NCBI GenBank assembly: GCA_030323885.1
Contig: CM059186.1
Coordinates: forward strand, 28,133,005 to 28,197,004
Origin: Branchipolynoe longqiensis
Lineage: Eukaryota; Annelida; Polychaeta; Phyllodocida; Polynoidae
Direction: 5' to 3'
Length of the DNA stretch: 64,000 nucleotides
In this document: positions 26,201 to 39,000 of the stretch, in pieces
Layout of the letters: each line of letters starts with the position of its first letter
How positions within the stretch are numbered: position 1 is the first letter of the stretch
The notes under the pieces: model-generated
Databases searched by the model: none
What the model saw: the letters and a program-made list of their open reading frames with translations, nothing else
What the model was told of the DNA's origin: nothing
Translations under genes and position numbers: made by a program

Positions 26201-29200
26201 AGTAATGTCAGCGAATAAAAGCCAAAGGCTGATTCAACCCCAATATAGCTGTCATAGCAATAAAAGCGTTCCTAGTAGATTGACTCCAGCGTTTGAAACG
26301 GTGCTGACGTCACTTCTGTATTAGCCAGTTACCGGCTTGTTCCCGCGTCATGACCACTAACTAGGTCCTGGTCTGGCAACAAGATGGTGTGAAGGGAGGT
26401 TAGAGGGGGTAGTAGTAACTTCTTGGTTTGTCGATCGGTTGCGATGACGACAGCAACTCCATCATTTGTTGTGAACTCGTCAATAACTGATGAGTCCAAT
26501 TTGTCCTCGGAATGTGCGGTGACATGTTGGACATGTGTGTAGCTGCTGTCAGAGAGTCTGGTAGATGAAGGAGACAATCTTTTCTCTGCTGACGCTTTTG
26601 TTTAGCTTGAGATGTACAATCAAGTTTCTAATTGTGTTTTGCCTTTACAAATAGAAGCATGCCATGAACTGCTGCCTTGGCCACTGTTTCCTAGGTTGTA
26701 GTGTTGAAATTACATTTCTTCAGGTGTAGTTACTACACGGTACTACACTGGGCCCCTAAATCTATAAGTCTACGAACCATGCTACACCAATTATAAACAT
26801 TAATGAAGTAAGACGTGCTGACCTGACGGTCGTTACTGTGTTGACCTTTAACTTTGTGACATGAAAATTGTATTGCAGAACAATGCTTCTCCTTTCAGTG
26901 ACGACGAAACTGGATTGTCACAAATTGGAAGCTTCTCATGTGTCACGCGCTTTGTCAAAAGGATGCTAGCAATTGTAAGTAAACCAGGCTAGTACATCTA
27001 AGTGGTTATGTAAATGCAGGCATGATATCACCATTGAGGAAATCAGGTCTTTATTATTTTATTTTTGTGTGATTCATTTATTTGTGAGAATATTATTCCA
27101 TTTTGTGTGTGTTTTTTGTTTGGGTGTAAATGGCACCAACCTGACTTGTAGCCGTTAGCTATAGTCAGGTAATTAGGACAACTTTTTTTCTTTAAATAGA
27201 CGAACATGAAAATTAATTGAATGGAAATGGGGTTGATTTGTTTTTTTGGCTTTCAAAATAAAAATAAAAACATTTAATGTTTTTGTTTATTTTTATTCCA
27301 AGTATGGTGAGTGAGGTGTTTGCGGTTGGGGATGGTATTAGGCGAGGTGAGGGATGGTGGGGGGGTGTCGCTGAATGGTGTTGAGGCGAAGTGAAGGGGT
27401 GAGGTGAGGTGGGTTCGGGAGATGAGTGTTAGGGTGAAGGAGATGAGAGGGTTTGGGGATATCAGGGGTGAGGTGCGTTGGAGAGAAGGGAGTGAGGGGT
27501 ATTGTGGTGAGGTGGGTTAGGAAGATGGGAGGTGAGGGGTATTGTGATGAGGTGGGTTAGGAAGATGGGAGGTGAGGGGTATTGTGATGAGGTGGGTTAG
27601 GAAGATGGGAGTTGAGGGGTATTGTGGTGAGGTGGGTTAGGAAGATGGGAGGTGAGGGGTATTGTGGTGAGGTGGGTTAGGAAGATGGGAGGTGAGGGGT
27701 ATTGTGGTGAGGTGGGTTAGGAAGATGGGAGTTGAGGGGTATTGTGGTGAGGTGGGTTAGGAAGATGGGAGGTGAGGGGTATTGTGGTGAGGTGGGTTGG
27801 GGAGATGAGGGGTATTGTGGTGAGGTGGGTTGGGAAGATGAGGGGTGTTGGGCTGAAGTGGGTTGGGGTGTTGGGGTGAGGTGGGTTGGGGAGATGAGGG
27901 GTATTGTGGTGAGGTGGGTTGAGCAGGTGAGGGGTTTTGGGGCTGAAGTGGGTTGGAGAGATGGGTGTTGGGGTGAGGTGGGTTGGGGAGGTGAGGGGCA
28001 TTGTGGTGAGGTGGGTTGGAGAGAAGGGAGGTGATGTGTGGTGGGTGAGGGGTGACTTGGCTAGGTACTGATGCATGGCGCTGACTGCTTTCAGATGGAG
28101 GGTAGCACAAAACCACACTGCCGCTACCTGGCCGAGTACTTCGCCTTCCTGCACGAGTTCGCCAAGATGGGTGAAGAGGAGTGTGCCTTCCTCCTGCACT
28201 CAGGCGCCATCTCCACCATCGTCAACTTCTACATGGGCCACAAGTCGCAGGAGCCCTACGTAAGTAGCTTCTGTTTAGGTTGATCGGACGTGGTGGCCGA
28301 ATCGGTAAGAGCACTGTGGGAGGTCGGGGATTCTAATGCAGGCTGAGTCAAACCAATGGCTTACCAAATTTATACTTGTTGCTACCTAGACTGGTGCTCG
28401 GCATTAATAGGATAGGACAAGGACTGGTTAGCTCAGTATCAGGATAATGTGGGGTATTGGGTCCTGGTCCTGGCAGCCTGGTCTCCCAGTGGGGCAGCAC
28501 TATTAAGTCACCATGAGTGTGCATTGTCACAAGTTGGTACCCGTCCTGATATGTACGGGTCCTTCAAAACACGGAAAGTGCTGGAATTTGATAATTCAAG
28601 ATTCCAGGCCTGGAAAGTCCTGGAATTTCTCGAATGACCCTTAAAAGTCCTTGAAAATGCAAAATCATTACCATATTTTTTGTAAGCCTATTTTCGCCTA
28701 CGTGCCCAAACTTCCGTCAGTGATGTTTTGTATTAAAAGTAGTTTTGAAAATATTTTTGAATTCCTTTTTTTTTTTAAACAGCCTTGAGCGTTGAAATAG
28801 CCTTGAATTCCATATCTTCACATGTGTACGGACCCAGTCAGTGCTTTGGCGCTATCCCGTGCTGATGACCTTAGATGTTGCTAGGACGTAAAGCAAACAA
28901 ACAAACCATTGGCGCATTCAAGAAGAAGTTGCTTACTGAATAAATACATCTTTCACTTATGTAAAAAAAAATATATTAAAAAACAATATTTAAAAAAAAT
29001 TTTATACTCTAGGTGGAGATCCTGTCGGACGATGACGAGGAAGAAGAGGAGGATGTTATCTCACTGTCCGAGGACAAGTATCGGCCACAGTCACTCGAGA
29101 AGATGATCTCACTTGTGGCCATGCTTGTTGAGAAGTCGCGGGCTGAAGACAAGCAGATCCACCTTGCTCAGCGTGACTACATGGCTATCGTAGGCGGCAA

Positions 29201-32200
29201 GGTTTTGGTTGATTCCTTTTTTATCTAGCCACAAATCTAACAACCTACTTACAGTTGCATGACCCGATGATTGTCAGCTTCTGCCCAATATATATATTTT
29301 AAAAATAAATATAATTAGCTTCATCGTTATCTAATCTCTTTTGCTTTAGTTTGAAGCAAGTTTTATTATAAATGCCTACCTTTGGAGATATTCGAGGTGA
29401 AAGCATGCAAGACCATTTTGGTGTGCCCACCAAACTGTTGGAAGTAATAGGATTCGTGAAATTTGCAACAGTTACGGGTCTGATATTCTTTCGACAGTGC
29501 TTTTTCAATAAATACACCAGTATCTTAAGTTGTTGGAAATAGATGGAATCTACACAATTTTTTTTTTTTTTTTTTTAATGTTTTGCTTTCATCGGATTAT
29601 GCAACTTTAAGCTGCGTTGTGTAATTTAATCCCACCCCCACCTTAAAGGTGATCTTGGGACACACTTTATTCTGTAAATAACATTAAAATATATATGTAT
29701 CAGCAATTTAATTTGTTAAAAGCTCTTACCCAAAAGAAGACCCCATCCAAAAGAAAATCTCTCACTCAAAAGAAAGGTTATTACCACCAAAAGGCCTCCC
29801 ATTTATAAATTCGTAATTATCAGATTATATATTATTTTAATTTTATTTAATAAAAATGACTCTCGGTAGCAGTAGAATTTAATAATTAGAGTTCATATTC
29901 CATCTATCTTTCTTTCGCAGTCACCAATTCATTAGAAAAAAACAAATATGTACACTTTTTCCACTCCCTGTAAATTGAAGAGATTATTAAGACACACAGA
30001 CTCGGGTCTCCTGTTGACCATGCCCAGCGTGTAGGCCTCTGGTAGAAATAGCAGTGCCATAAAGTGAGATGTGCTCAGCAGTGCTCACGTACCTGTGTTG
30101 TGTGCTCACCAGTGCTCATGTACTGGTGTAGTGTGTTCACCTTTGCTTGTGTACTGGTGTGTGCTTGCCAGTGCTCATGTACTGGTGTCATGTGCCATCC
30201 AGTGCTGTGTTCTGCTGCCATGTGCTCACCAGAGCTTGGGTACTGGTGCAATGTGCTCACCAGCGCTTGTGTACTGCGGTCATGCGCTCATCAGTGGTTG
30301 TATACTGGTGTTGTGTGCTCACCAGTGCTTGTATACTGGTGTTATGTGCTCACCAGTGTTTGTGTACTGGTGTTGTGTGCTCACCAGTGCTTGTGTACTG
30401 GTGTTGTGTGCTCACCAATGTTCATGTACTGGTGTTGTGTGCTCATGTACTGGTGTTGTGTGCTCACCAGTGCTCGTGTACTGGTGTTGTGTGCTCACCA
30501 GTGCTCGTGTACTGCTGCCATGTGCTCACCAGTGCTTGTGTACTGGTGCAGTGTGCTCACCAGTGCTTGTGTACTGCTGTCATGCACTCATCAGTGCTTG
30601 TATACTGGTGTTGTGTGCTCACCAGTGCTCATATACTGGTGTTATGTGCTCACCAGTGTTCATGTACTGGTGTCGTGTGCTCACCAGTGCTCGTGTACTG
30701 GTGTTGTGTGCTCACCAGTGCTTGTGTACTAAACCCAGCGTGTACTCTCCGCCAGGGTTATCCATTCCTGTTCAGCCAAATCCGGGACAGCATCAACCTG
30801 CGTCAGACATGCAACCTCATATTCAGCCTTTGTCGTTGGAATGAAAGGCTCGCTTTGTCAGTAAGTATGGTAGTTGTATACATATAATAAGTGTTTAAAT
30901 AATGTCTATAATGCATTCTCTACTATTATATCCATTACGATGTCCAGAGACCTACCAATCTTGATATCGGACTGGCTAGACAGCTATCGTATTTTGATAT
31001 TCTAGTTATTCGTTAAGTCATGTTTGGATTTCATTTTCTACTACTTAACTTGCTAAAGTTTAAATGCCTCAAACACCATAGCGAGAAATAATTACTTTAA
31101 TACTTTATCAACCGTTTTTTTAAAACACGGTTTTTTTTGCCCTACTATGGCATTCTAACCTCTCGGGACTCAGTCAATACTCGATCAGAATCCCTCTGGC
31201 CTCCAACACCATATCGGCTAATAACTACTTAATACTAATCAAATAGTATTTGACATAATATATTGCTTTTAAGCTTATAATTATGCTTCATAGATAGGTG
31301 CTTATTTTGAGTTTGTCTACCTACCCAACTTTCGTTAATATGACATGTGACCAAGTAATATAACTAAACTATTTGGACTCAAATGATCGAATAAGACAAA
31401 AAAACGGCGGTACTTTTCAATGCCGGAAGTGGATTTAATATTGCCCAATGATTAAGCACTTTCAGTCCCAATTTTAAGTGTCAATACAACGCACATTTAA
31501 TTAATTGATTAATGTTGGGTTTTTTTTCTTTCTCTCAGCTCGTTCAGATGATCTTCTCGTCGATATCCAGGCTGACAACAGAGGTACGTGTGTAAGGGTG
31601 GGAGTGGGTCACCAAAGCTGGGTAGAAAGTAATTTATTTCACCTAAGCCTAACCACTAACATGGGCACCACTCAGGGTAGAACAATAAGGACTGCTCGGT
31701 TGCCCGGGACACCTAGTTTACTCGGTCGGGCAGGCGAAGTTCTCGATGACCTGCCTGAAACTGAATGGTTAAGTCATTAATTTTCTCTTCTGCAGTAGCA
31801 GATTTCAGTTTCAATTGGCTGACTTGGGCTTGAGCAAGGAGTTTTGTCACTTGGGCAAGTAGAAAATTCAGTCACTTGCCCAAATGGGAAAGTGGGGGGA
31901 AAAGTTACTCTCCTACCCTGTCACTAATCCAAACAAATATTCCATAGCTTTTCGATTCTTAAAATAAATTTAAAAAACAAGAAAAACATTACGATTTTTA
32001 TTTTCCCAACCACAGTAAATATGGATTAGATTGCTGATTGAATGCCACCTTTCTTCTGTCTGATTGGCTGTTTTTATGTGGTTAGCACTTATATTGCCAT
32101 AAAGTGTCGGCATTAAAGTGAAAAAGAAAGAAACGGGTATAATAATGAATCACAATGTTTGATTGTCTTGTACTTCAATGTCTAAAGCTAGGCGCGTACA

Positions 32201-35200
32201 CCATAATAAATGGATTTTGTGTGTATGGGGGAAATCCGCGTTTTTCCAGAAATTAGCTGTTGGTTCTGCCGGTACCAGCTAGGTGGCGCCAAGGTCTCAG
32301 TCTGATTTCCGCGTCTTTTGCCGGAGACCACTTTCATCCCTATACTATCCAGAAAAGTTTGTCTTCTAATGCAACTTTAAGCCAACCAATCAGAAATAGG
32401 CGAAAGATGGCCTTTAGATTGTTTTACCTGAACCGACTTGTCTTTGTCCCTTGAATCAAAAGGCAGTGTTCTCCTTTAATTGTTGCTAAGTTCACCCGAT
32501 CCCCCTTTTTTCCCCCGCTGCCTGCCCCCACAGAGCCAGCCGTTCTTTAAGATCCTGTCCATGCTGGTTGAGTTTGTGGGCGGCCCACTGGGCCAGCCCC
32601 CCTTCACTGCCTTGTCTTTGCCTAATTGAATCAAAAGGCAGTGTTTGCCTATAATTGTCGCTAAGCTCACCCGATCTCCTTTTTTCCACTGCCTGACAAA
32701 CACAGAGTCAGCCGTTCTTTAAGATCCTGTCCATGCTGGTTGAGTTTGTGGGCGGCCCACCGGGCCAGCCCCCCTTCACGCAATATGTGCTGCACAAGTT
32801 CTGGGAGGTGACCGACTTCTGCCCGCAGCAGTGTCTTGAGTGGCTCTCCTCGCAGGTAATGCGCAACAAGCTGGCGCATGCGTGGACCCTGCAGAACATG
32901 GACATCTGGGTGGAGCCCTACCTGCTCGTGCACAGCAATCTGCGGGTCAGGAACGGTAAGTTGGTGCAGTACTTGTGTTAGGGATGTGACCATAGATGTT
33001 GCTAGGACGCAAAACAACGCAACACACATGCGTTGGGGATCGTTCACAATTATCAACATTTTCACAAGCGTATAAAGCACCTTTGCCATGAATACACCCT
33101 CCCCTTTCCCCCCACAAAGTGTACAATAAAAATATTGATTTTGTAGTAGTCTGCACTGAGCTCTCAAGCAACGAGTCACGTGGACAGGTAGGTGTGGATA
33201 GGGTGATTGCAATAGGGAGCCTAGGTGTTGTAATGGTTAACACTAGCACGGACTGAAAAAGATGTGGGTTCGAAAACTCCTTAATTTGACCAACATTTTA
33301 ATCATTTTTGAAAGATTTTAGTCTAACCCTCGATTTCCCTCCCACCCCCACCCCCCTCGTACAATTTTTGAAAATGTTGATAATTGTGAAGGACCACTTA
33401 TACGGTACAGTAGAAGCTTTATTTACCTACCCTTGTGTTCTGTGCTGTATTTGTCACAGCCATAGCTATCTGGCTGATCCTGCCAGTAGTCATATATGAA
33501 AGGTCAGTATGGGGCCTGAAAAGTCTTGAACGTCATTTTTCCCATTTCAACTTCAAGGCATCGAAAAGCCTTGAATTTAACCTAAGTTGGGTCTTGAAAA
33601 GCTTTGAATTCCATTAAACTGTCCCCACTGATCTATATTAGTCTGAAATTGTCATTTGCACTTGTTTTTTCCTGAAATCCAAATGAAAATAGTCTTGAAT
33701 TCCTATCAAAACAGCCTTGAAATAGCCTTGAATTCCATATCTTCACGTGTACAGACCCTGCATTTGCTTGTCTCAAAAATGAAGCTGTGTATGTACAAAC
33801 CTTTTTTTTCCTCCTCATTTGACTGTCATCAGAACATCAATAATAATAATCATCATCATTATCGTCAACTGGCACCGTATTTCAGGACAACACTAGTCTG
33901 GATGCAAAGCTCTCCTTTGAGGACAGGTACCATTGGTGGATGATGATGATAATGAGATAATGATAATAATAATAATATAAAACAATGGTACTTGTCTTCA
34001 AAGGAAAACTTTGCATCAAGACCAGTGTTGTCTTGAAATAGGGTATCCTATTATTGAAGAGACATTCGTATGAGACAAAGCCCTGTTGAGGGACAAAGCA
34101 GAATATCAACGAACTCCAATCTTTAATGTGTCTTGTGTCTCCTTTCTTTCCATAGCGCATTCATGAACACTGAAGACCGAACTTTTTTTCCTTCGTTATA
34201 GCCCGCGAAACAAACAATTTGTATGCGTCTTGCATTTAAAGCTGCGTTGCTTTGTGTTGACAGCTGCTGCCAACTTGTTGGTGTCTCTGGTGCCGAGTCA
34301 GAGCTTCAGGCAGGCATTCCGGTCTTCTCGGTCCATGATCAGCCCGCACAAAGATGTGTCTGTAAGTATGGCAGGAATGAAGTATTTCCAACATCTCGCG
34401 GAGTTCCGCGATTTTTTGTTTGTATTCACCGATTAACGTTCACAAAATGCCAGGGATATATATATATGACAGCGATTGGTCAGTCCTAATTCCGTTCTCA
34501 TATGACCTTAGATATTGTTAGGACATGAAACCCAAAACAAGTAAATGGGATTTGGCGGCATGGGTGATAATTCAGTCACCACAAGGACAGTGGAATGCTC
34601 TCGAATGTCGATAGTCTCGCATCGGTACTGAGCAAGGTATCATGTAGCCGCAGCACATCAGTTACGCGAGAATCCATATGTGTGTGTAACTCTCAGCCAA
34701 TAATACGTTCACGTTGATACCACTGCAAAGTATGGGGAATATAACATGCCCGGTAATATAAGCTAGTGTCTATATAGATCAGTAATAGCTCATATTGCTG
34801 ATACTCAATGTCTTTGGCAAGCATGGTGATGCACTCATCTGCAGTGGTGTGGGGAGCTGACCACTGCTGGAGTGGTGGGTGGCGCCTCCTAGAAGATGTA
34901 AATGGAACTAGGTCAGGCTGCGCCGCGATAGTAATAATATTTGTATATTAAAATATACAACACAAACATATTTGCTAGTACCTGTAGTATTTGCTGTGTG
35001 AAATAGGAATAAAGTAATGTTCAATCGACTTTATGTGGGGCTTTTAGTGGTTTAGGGACAGCTATAAAGTATTAATCGAATGTTTCATATTTACTGATTA
35101 CTCATCTCTTTTTAGATGAATCCTGAGGCTGTTGCAGTCTTTCACGAGGCAAGTTCATGCGTTTGAATTCATTCATGACTTGATCATCCTAGTATTAATA

Positions 35201-36056
35201 TAATTAAAGCAAGCTGTTAAATTCTATGTCGAACAATTATTTGGTATTGTATTATTGGGAGAATGCACACACATACAAAAATACATACAAAAGTATATGG
35301 GTCACTCTCCTGAAAACTGGTCAGCATGGGATAGGATTTTTAAAAATCAATAAAAAAAACTTCCTACTAATTTTTTTCCTTATACTTTTTATATTCATGT
35401 TCACATTTCATGTAAGAAATAAGGGAAATAAAATAAACTGTGTAACTTTGGTATTTTTAGTTATGAAGTGTTTGTGTACCCAAAAAAAAACATTTTACAG
35501 TCAGCCATTTGTAACATGACATATGGGACATGGTTGAATCCTTACTAACATCTTGTTTTGCATTGATATATCAAACAAAACAGTTCCCAAATCAAAAGGA
35601 AGTATTTATTAACATGTATGCATGCTTAAATTTAACAACAAAAATTATAATCAATATAAACACTACATATTTCTGTATATTATGCCATGATTAATATGCT
35701 TCTAAGTATGAAATTATTTAATTCTGCTTAGATTTTTATTAAGCAGACTGTGTGGTGTCCTAAACATGTGTTACGTCTGACCATATGACATAGCTTAATT
35801 ATGGACTACACCTTTATTGTTTATCTCATTAATTTATATTTTACATAGATGTAATGGGGGGGATGTCCAGCTTTCATTTGCAACCAAAAAAAATTTTAAA
35901 AATTCAAATATTAGATTTTAACTCTCCATGTGACACTTCTGGCCAGTTTTCAGGAGAGTGACCCATATACAAAAAATACATGCATATGTACGTACATACA
36001 TACATACATACATACATACATACATACATACATACATACATACATACATACATACA

Positions 36057-36088
<32 letters not shown>

Positions 36089-39000
36089 GAGGTATGCAAC
36101 AAAATACTAATTTACGTTCCTGTGCTATACGATAAAATATATTAATTAACATTTTCATGCCGTTTTTTTACAGATGTATCGTCATTTACTACGACTTTTG
36201 CCTCGGGCAAGGCAATATGTCGGTAAGTATATCTGAAATAAAAAGGAAAATTTGTGTTTTGCCACATACTAAAGTATTTAATGATCTTAGTTTTGATGTG
36301 CTACTATAGATCAAGCCACTACACCAAAGTTTATTTAGCCATTACTCTATTACTTTGCAAGGGCCCGTGAGCACTTATCGAATAGTACATATAGCAAAAT
36401 TTGCACAGTTAGGTTAAAGCGATGTATTTATTTCCCTTGTCCCTGTTGACTGTTAGAGCGACAGACAACGATTGTTTGTATGGATGAATATTATGTTTGT
36501 TTGTAATGTATGTATGTGTTTATACATGTATGTATGTCTACGCTTGGATGTATGTATATATGTATGTAAGCGCATGTATGTATGAAGTGAAATGTTGCAT
36601 TTAGAGCGGGTCTCGAACCCACGCTTCTACCATTCCGGGGCTAGCGTCCTAACCCTTACCCTGTCTAGGCTCCCTGATGCAATCTACCTACCCACGCCTA
36701 CCTGTGTATGTTGCATTTCACCTGGGGAGGTCAGTGCACCTCACGATCTATGGATGCCTGCATGGGTGCATTTGTCTGTGTATGTAGACCATAACATATA
36801 TAGATTAATATATAAATGATCTTTTTCCTTTTTCTCCTCACAGATGTACAGACTCATGGCGCACTCAAACTCGTGCCTTACTTTGCCCTGATGACTTACT
36901 GCCTCGTGTCCCGCACGGAAAAACTCATGGTAAGTGTTTGCGAGGATTTCCGTCAGGGGAGGATTGTGTTTGCTGTGTTTCGGCTGGTCACTCAGAAAGG
37001 ACTGAGTGTCTCTGGCTCTCTCCCTCTCCTCCTTCTCCTCCCTCTTCTCCCTCTCCTCCCTTCTCCCTCTTCTCCCTCTCTTCTCCCTCTCCTCCCCCTC
37101 CTCCCTCTCCTCCCTCTTCTCCCTCTTCTCCCTCACCTCTCTCCTCACCTCTCTCTCCCTCCTCTCTTCCTCCTCTCTCCTCTCTCCCCGTCCTCCCCCC
37201 TCTCCCCTTCCCCTCCCTCCCTTCCCTGCTCTCCCCTCCCCCTCTTCCCCTCTCATCCTCCTCCCTCTATCCCCTTTCGCCCTTCTCTCCCCTCTCCTTC
37301 TCTCCTGGATCTCGGAATACTTGTGTCACACTGTACATAGGAACTCTCACTCTAATGCACTGATCCAATTAGGCCTACCCCTGGCGCCTCTTGGCGGATG
37401 AACTTCACACTACAGTCTCGGGTTAGAAGTCGGGGAGGCACTCCAGTCTATGTGTGCTCATTTTGGATGTCTAGCTATGAATTAGTTTAATTTTCCTTAA
37501 ATATTTTATTTCATACGCATTTATTTTCCTGCTATGTCCTCAGAATATAATGAAGTCATTTCTTGGAATGTCCAAGATGCTATCAATGATATCGATGCTA
37601 ATGACCATGCTTACCTGGAGGGCTTCACTGTGTCAGTGTTATGTTGGGTTCCGTTAGGTTCCAGTACGCTCTCGGGTTAGAACCCCATGCACCACATTCT
37701 GCCTGTATCGGTGTTAGCAAAGCATACATATTTATAGTGGCAGAAATGAAGACTCACTTAGAGTTGGTTGTTGGAGTTTTACGTTCTGGCAACATCTAAA
37801 GTCATTGGTACCGACTTGTGACAGTGCGCATTCATGGTGACTTTATAGTGCTGCCCGGAAATCATGACCCGATATCCCACTCAGTCCCATTGTGTTGAAT
37901 CCTACAGCACCTGCCAATCAACACTCTGGTCCCTCCTCCCTCACCTCACTCACCCCTGCACTCCACATACTCGGCCAATCACAGCCCTCCACCACTTGAG
38001 CTCCTCACCTCCTTACCCCATCCTGGTCACTCCGCTCCCCACCTCCGGACTGACCACAACAACCTTTAATCTATCTATTATATAACCTCAAATATATTAT
38101 ATAATCATATATTAGTCATTATACCTATTTAATTAACATTTAACCTAATTATCATTACTCATATATATTATACATATCATATTAAGTAACTATATGCCAC
38201 CTGCTAGTTACTATATATATATTACTTCACTCACATAATTATCGCCTTGCTCAATTGTCTCGCCTCATCCATCTCACTACCATACTTGACCGCGATCACA
38301 CACCATGACCTTATTCTTTTCAACTCTCGCGAGGCCACAGCATATCATATAATGCCTCCGGGGGCTGCTCGGAATAAAGTTCTCCCAATCATGCTTCCAA
38401 GTCGTGTGTGCTATATAGCTGCAATGATCCTGACACTGAGCTAACCAGTCCTTGCCCTATCCTATTAATGCCGAGCGCCAGGCTTGGAATTGACAAGAAT
38501 CAATTTGATAAGTAATTGGTTTGACCAGACTGGGAACCAAACTCCCCATCTCCCACTCATCTAGAGTGACTGATTAACTATGGCTGTTGGTTGTCTTCAG
38601 TTCTCGCGGTATTTCCTCGACCTGTGGCAACTGTTTCAACCAAAGCTGTCGGAGCCTGCCATCTCCATGCACCACAACAAGCAGGCACTGCTGCTCTTCT
38701 GGTACCAGGTTTGCACGGACTGCTCAGAAAATGTCAAGCTCATCGTGTCAAATGGGCTCGTTACCAAGAACATCGCATTCAACTACATTCTGTGAGTGTT
38801 TTAAAAGCCTACATTATGTGAATATTTTAATAGCCTGCATTCTGTGAGTGTTTTAAAAGCCTACATTATGTGAATAATTTAATAGCCTGCATTCTGTGAG
38901 TGTTTTAAAAGCCTACATTATGTGAATATTTTAATAGCCTACATTCTGTGGGTGCTTTAATAGCCTACATCCCATGAGTGCTTTATTAATAACCTAGATT

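Noticed and set aside
27717..28199. Pro/His/Thr-rich minus-strand frame of 160 aa
   Set aside because: Complement of the G-rich minisatellite running into exon 23.
30064..30887. Long overlapping Cys-rich reading frames (up to 257 aa)
   Set aside because: All three frames are open because the region is a tandem repeat of ~29 bp without stops; only the exon 25 part at the end is real coding.
32534..32627. An additional coding exon
   Set aside because: Duplicated start of exon 27 without a usable donor and with an in-frame stop; treated as a decoy.
35226..35519. 97-aa hydrophobic reading frame
   Set aside because: AT-rich interior of the 666-bp inverted-repeat element, no homology recognised.
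36741..37401. Ser/Leu/Pro-rich and Arg/Glu-rich reading frames on both strands
   Set aside because: Products of a 300-bp polypyrimidine tract in intron 31.
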